Shown here one piece after another: positions 60,636-64,000 of a stretch of 64,000 nucleotides of DNA. The notes beneath the pieces are model-generated. The model made no database searches, was not told the DNA's origin, and saw nothing but the letters and a program-made list of their open reading frames with translations. The DNA is taken from positions 1-64,000 of the forward strand of contig CAZUPD010000034.1 of the NCBI GenBank assembly GCA_964621785.1, read 5' to 3'. Positions within the stretch are counted from its first letter, which is position 1. Every line of letters starts with the position of its first letter. Source of the stretch: JACKDW01 sp964621785. GTDB lineage: Bacteria > Myxococcota_A > Polyangia > Nannocystales > Nannocystaceae. The position numbers and the translations under genes are program-made.

Positions 60636-62921
60636 GTGGAGCATCGCCCGTGGGAATCGTCCGGACGCCTGAACATCGACTTCTCGTCCCCGAACGGACA
60701 ACGTGAATCGCTGCCAGAACACGCACTCGAGGCTTCAGTCGCGCAGATGTGGTCCGAAGGCGCGAGCAAGCGAGTTCGTGTACCTGCAATTTTAAGCAAC
60801 TACCGCGACCAGAGCTTCGCCACCCTGCTTCAGTGGTGTCTGGGGATCTTCCTCGTCATTAGCACAATCCGCCTGGTGATGGTGCTCGAGCTGCCCAGTG
60901 TCTCCGGATACGTGGACATGACGCTACAAGCCTCCATGACGCTCTTGCTCGTGGTTTGCATGTACTTGCAACGAAAAGGTCATACGACGCGAGCAAAGTT
61001 TTTGTTCCTAACAGCTGTCCTAAGCGACATGGCCTTCACGGTCCTTGTGCTCGAGGAGGACATCCGCATGGCACCGGGGCTCGTGTTGACGCTGTTGCCG
61101 GTGGTGGCCGGGATGATCCTTTCACCCCGCCACGCACGGGGCTGGGGATTTGCCACCCTGTGTGTCTGGCTGGCCATGGCGGGTCTCCGTGTCGGGCTCT
61201 TTTCGTCGCCCAACACACCTGTCACATTTGAAGTCGTATTTATTATCATTCCAGCCCTCCTCATTGGTATCATTACACTTCTGATCGGGATCACGACCCA
61301 GTACTTAGTGGGTGTGATCGACGAGGTGGACGGTGCCCATCAACTTGCGGTGACCAATGCCCATCTGCGCGAAGCTCGCGAACAAGCTGAGGCCCAGAGT
61401 GCTGCCAAAAGTGCGTTCTTAGCCAATATGAGTCATGAGTTACGCACTCCGCTCAATGCCATCATCGGCTACTCCGACCTTCTGATCCGCCAGTCCAAGT
61501 CCCTCAGTGCCGACCATATCGAGCTCGACCAAATCCAACAGGCAGGCCGCCACCTACTCGCTCTGATCAACGACATTCTCGACTTCTCGAAGGTCGAGTC
61601 CGGTCGGATGGAGTTGTATATCGAAGAGTTTGATGTGGCCAAAACGATCCACGAAGCGACGTCAACCCTCGGGGTATTGGTTGAGAAGAATAACAATACA
61701 CTCTCGTTGACCCTGGCGCCCGGCCTCGGCCTCATGGTCTCAGACGAGATCAAAGTCCGCCAATGTCTCTACAATCTCATCAGCAATGCCGCCAAATTTA
61801 CACGCAATGGTCGGATCGAAGTCGAGGCGAGTCGAACCGATGATGCCAATCGTTCAACAATCGAATTTGTCGTGCGTGACACCGGTATCGGGATGAGCAA
61901 ACAGCAGCTGTCGCGGATGTTCCAGCCATTTGTACAGGGGGATTCGTCGATCACCCGCAAGTACGGGGGTTCGGGACTCGGCCTGGCCCTGACCTACCGT
62001 TACTGCGAGATGCTCGGCGGTTCGGTGAACGTGGCGAGTACCCCGGGCAAGGGGGCGACATTTACCGTCCGGCTCCCCGCAACAACCTCCGCACGCCGCA
62101 GCGATCCGCGTCCGGAGGACAGTTTGCATGTATCAGCACCGAATGTATTGTTAATCGTCGACGAGTACGACTTTGATCCCAAAGTCCTCCAGACCCTGCG
62201 AAAAAGTGGATACCGCACCTTCCTGGCCCAGGGTGCTGACGAGGGCATCAAGCTGGCGTCTGAGCGCCGTCCGCATATCATCATTCTCGACGCGTTCACC
62301 CGTGAAACCGAACACTGGCGGGTGCTGGCGGACTGCAAGACAAACACCAGGCAGCGGCAGATCCCGCTGATCATGATTGCAGATACATCCATTCGAGAGA
62401 AGGCGACCATGTTGGGGGCCGATGCGTTTGTCGAACGTCCCGTCGATCCCAAGTCCCTGCTCGACCTCCTCGCGCGTTACACCCAGCGATTGGCCCACGA
62501 CATCCTGGTCGTGGAAGACGACGAAGCGAGCCGCACACTGATCCACCAGATCCTGACCGGAGCTGGCTGGAGTTGTCGCACGGCATGTGATGGACGTGAG
62601 GGCCTGGAACAGCTCAAACAACGGATCCCACAGTTGATCTTCCTCGACCTGATGATGCCGACGATGGACGGATTCACATTTTTGGAGAAGCTTCGGGCCC
62701 ATCAACCCTGGCAAAAAATCCCGGTCGTGGTGGTGACAGCAAAAGACCTGACCACCGATGAACGCCTATTCCTCCGCGGCCGGGCGGTGAGCATTCAACA
62801 CAAGACCCTGTTTCAGTCCAAGGAGCTGATCGAAGAAGTCGAGCGCCTACTCGGCCATGAAAGCCCCGCACCAGGCCTCACCGTAGGCCCCGCTACCAAG
62901 GCACCGGACGGTAATCCTTGA
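60636..62921 (+). CDS. Hybrid sensor histidine kinase with two receiver domains
   Basis: 761 residues from GTG 60636. Six membrane helices (about 62-225) form a sensor module without a large periplasmic domain. HisKA phosphoacceptor H267 (NMSHELRTPLN), then ATPase boxes N (NLISNAAKF), G1 (DTGIGM) and G2 (GGSGLGLAL). First receiver (about 508-625) is poorly conserved; the second (about 632-750) is intact (VVEDDEAS, LIFLDLMMPTMDG, VVVTAKD). No output domain: it probably passes phosphate to a separate regulator. Decamers at 60779, 60961 and 62388. Confidence 0.93.
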   Translation: MEHRPWESSGRLNIDFSSPNGQRESLPEHALEASVAQMWSEGASKRVRVPAILSNYRDQSFATLLQWCLGIFLVISTIRLVMVLELPSVSGYVDMTLQASMTLLLVVCMYLQRKGHTTRAKFLFLTAVLSDMAFTVLVLEEDIRMAPGLVLTLLPVVAGMILSPRHARGWGFATLCVWLAMAGLRVGLFSSPNTPVTFEVVFIIIPALLIGIITLLIGITTQYLVGVIDEVDGAHQLAVTNAHLREAREQAEAQSAAKSAFLANMSHELRTPLNAIIGYSDLLIRQSKSLSADHIELDQIQQAGRHLLALINDILDFSKVESGRMELYIEEFDVAKTIHEATSTLGVLVEKNNNTLSLTLAPGLGLMVSDEIKVRQCLYNLISNAAKFTRNGRIEVEASRTDDANRSTIEFVVRDTGIGMSKQQLSRMFQPFVQGDSSITRKYGGSGLGLALTYRYCEMLGGSVNVASTPGKGATFTVRLPATTSARRSDPRPEDSLHVSAPNVLLIVDEYDFDPKVLQTLRKSGYRTFLAQGADEGIKLASERRPHIIILDAFTRETEHWRVLADCKTNTRQRQIPLIMIADTSIREKATMLGADAFVERPVDPKSLLDLLARYTQRLAHDILVVEDDEASRTLIHQILTGAGWSCRTACDGREGLEQLKQRIPQLIFLDLMMPTMDGFTFLEKLRAHQPWQKIPVVVVTAKDLTTDERLFLRGRAVSIQHKTLFQSKELIEEVERLLGHESPAPGLTVGPATKAPDGNP

Positions 62922-64000
62922 GGAAGTGACCGTAGGTCGGCTCCCCTGTGCGAATCCCGGAAAAAATTGGGTCACAGATCCTTGCTGCTGCATCGATTTC
63001 GTCGATCGGTGTGTCAAACCCCGAAGCCGCCATTTTCTCGATGATTGGATAGGGATTCTCGTTGGTGATCCACCCAGTATCGACGCTGTTCATAAAAATC
63101 CGGTCGCGGGCATAATCGCTGGCAGATGTCCGGGTGAGCATGTTGAGTCCCGCTTTGGCCATGTTGGTATGGGGGTGGTAGACGCTTTTAAATCCGCGCT
63201 CAAACTGCCCTTCGACTGCAGAGACATTGACGACAAATGTATCCACATCTTTACTGGCGAGTAGGCGACGCAGACGCGCGACCAACAGGTAGGGGGCAAT
63301 CCCGTTGATGAGATGAACTTCGAGGAGCTCTGGGGTAGTAACCTCGTCGGCGCGCAGTCGCCAACTGTTCCGAGTTCGTAGATCGAGGGGCTGCCCGTGA
63401 CCGTCATTGCTCCCCGGGGGAAACAATTCGCCCTGGCCCGGATCAATCCTCGACAGCACCTGGTCCTTCGCACCGGTCCCGCCCATCATCGGTCGGCCGT
63501 AAACTCCGCCCATGCCAAGCTCGATCCGAGAAAATCCATCGGCGAAGCGTGCGGGGAAATGTGGCGTATCGGCGACGAGTGGGCGAACAGCTGCGGGCAA
63601 GGCCTCGACCGGCTGCGCCTCAAAGGCGGTGAGATGCTCGTAGAAAGCCCGGGGTTTGAGCACCGTTTGGGCAGCGTTGTTGATCAAGATATCGAGCCGC
63701 GGCAAGGTATCAGCAAGGTGATTGGCAAACGCCTCGACAAATGGGATGTCGCGCAAATCGATACGATGAATATGCAAGCGATCGGCGAACTGCGAGAAGT
63801 CGGGCTCACGGGCGTAGCGACGGGCGGCGTCATGGGCAAACCGCGTGGTCGCGTGGACCTCGGCACCGGCACGCAACAGCTTGAGTGTCACTTGATAGCC
63901 GATCTTGATCCGCGCCCCGGTGATCAACACAACCCGCCCGCGCAGATCGGCGGAGGCAAACCGCCGAGCGTAGTTTTCCGCCGCACACCGGGGACACAAA
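62893..64000 (-). CDS. Short-chain dehydrogenase/reductase (N-terminus beyond window)
   Basis: About 369 residues are visible, entering from the right edge. Rossmann site ITGARIKIGYQ, then NNAAQT, and the catalytic Ser/Tyr/Lys triad region (VNVSAVEGQFERGFKSVYHPHTNMAKAGLN with YxxxxxxK-like spacing). A CPRC motif at the visible N-terminus hints at a metal-binding N-terminal part. The 3' end overlaps the histidine kinase by 29 bases. Confidence 0.85.
   Translation of the reverse strand, partial: LCPRCAAENYARRFASADLRGRVVLITGARIKIGYQVTLKLLRAGAEVHATTRFAHDAARRYAREPDFSQFADRLHIHRIDLRDIPFVEAFANHLADTLPRLDILINNAAQTVLKPRAFYEHLTAFEAQPVEALPAAVRPLVADTPHFPARFADGFSRIELGMGGVYGRPMMGGTGAKDQVLSRIDPGQGELFPPGSNDGHGQPLDLRTRNSWRLRADEVTTPELLEVHLINGIAPYLLVARLRRLLASKDVDTFVVNVSAVEGQFERGFKSVYHPHTNMAKAGLNMLTRTSASDYARDRIFMNSVDTGWITNENPYPIIEKMAASGFDTPIDEIDAAARICDPIFSGIRTGEPTYGHFLKDYRPVPW

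Larger units (their letters stand above)
1144..62397. repeat. Dispersed palindromic decamer TGYANNTRCA, about 44 copies
   Basis: Start positions of exact matches read by eye: 1144, 1529, 2052, 2475, 4117, 5293, 6675, 8573, 9962, 10631, 12493, 12535, 13215, 13592, 13949, 14072, 15843, 18695, 19745, 20986, 24171, 26717, 30453, 31226, 35168, 38539, 39981, 40729, 41487, 46344, 47446, 48291, 52136, 53282, 55123, 56628, 58847, 59218, 59527, 59839, 60524, 60779, 60961, 62388. Eight lie between genes. Composition alone would give about two. The centre pair is never CG. Both half-sites vary freely between T and C. Confidence 0.9.

Noticed and set aside
1144..62397. Decamer as a BlaI/MecI or LexA operator
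   Set aside because: Half-site orientation is opposite to the TACAnnTGTA of BlaI/MecI, known LexA boxes differ, and 44 sites mostly inside genes do not fit a local regulator.
1..64000. tRNA, rRNA, riboswitches, prophage or transposons
   Set aside because: Looked in all gaps over 200 bases; none showed cloverleaf ends, conserved aptamer cores, or transposase/integrase motifs.

Overview
The window is GC-rich (about two-thirds G+C by eye) bacterial chromosome with short intergenic gaps. It most likely comes from a myxobacterium of the Nannocystineae type (Enhygromyxa/Plesiocystis/Nannocystis relatives). This is an inference from gene content: many secreted lipoproteins with Thr/Glu/Ser/Asp-rich linkers followed by Cys-rich or Asp-rich repeats, a TonB-domain/TonB-receptor fusion, AAA/WD40 proteins, a eukaryote-like PARP, and a fused alpha/beta E1 dehydrogenase. 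There is no rRNA, tRNA, CRISPR array, prophage or insertion sequence that I can recognise. One 10-base run of N (42709-42718) marks an assembly gap.

Layout. 1-5.8 kb: end of a DUF4139/MuiA-family gene, a two-gene small heat-shock operon with its own terminator, and a TonB-dependent receptor, all on the minus strand. 6.3-12.5 kb: a tightly coupled two-gene unit (metallophosphoesterase-ATPase, then AAA-like ATPase/WD40 membrane protein) that looks like an uncharacterised signalling or conflict system. 12.8-21.5 kb: small membrane protein, ATP-grasp enzyme, truA, a LamG lipoprotein, an outer-membrane protein, a DUF885 metallopeptidase, an alpha/beta hydrolase and an FKBP isomerase. 21.7-29.9 kb: cell-envelope lipoproteins and a three-gene cluster (LpoB-like, COG3014-like, beta-barrel) suggestive of peptidoglycan synthase control. 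30-36.5 kb: kamA (lysine 2,3-aminomutase), a stand-alone family A DNA polymerase, and tldD-pmbA. 36.7-41.6 kb: two paralogous Asp-rich repeat lipoproteins flanking an OmpA-like protein. 41.6-50.4 kb: flavin oxidoreductase, MBL-fold hydrolase, E1 dehydrogenase, thiolase, lipoprotein, homocysteine methyltransferase family, ApaH-like phosphatase. 50.5-64 kb: a bacterial poly(ADP-ribose) polymerase with a histone H1-like tail, DJ-1/PfpI protein, Nif3-like protein, bestrophin, repeat lipoproteins, threonine synthase, membrane metallopeptidase, hybrid histidine kinase and a partial short-chain dehydrogenase.

The most unusual signal is not a gene. A degenerate palindromic decamer, TGYANNTRCA, occurs about 44 times across the window in genes and in gaps on both strands, against roughly two expected from base composition. 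Inside genes it often forces runs of A/T-ending codons that the genes otherwise avoid. It behaves like a highly iterated palindrome, and I know of no description of it.
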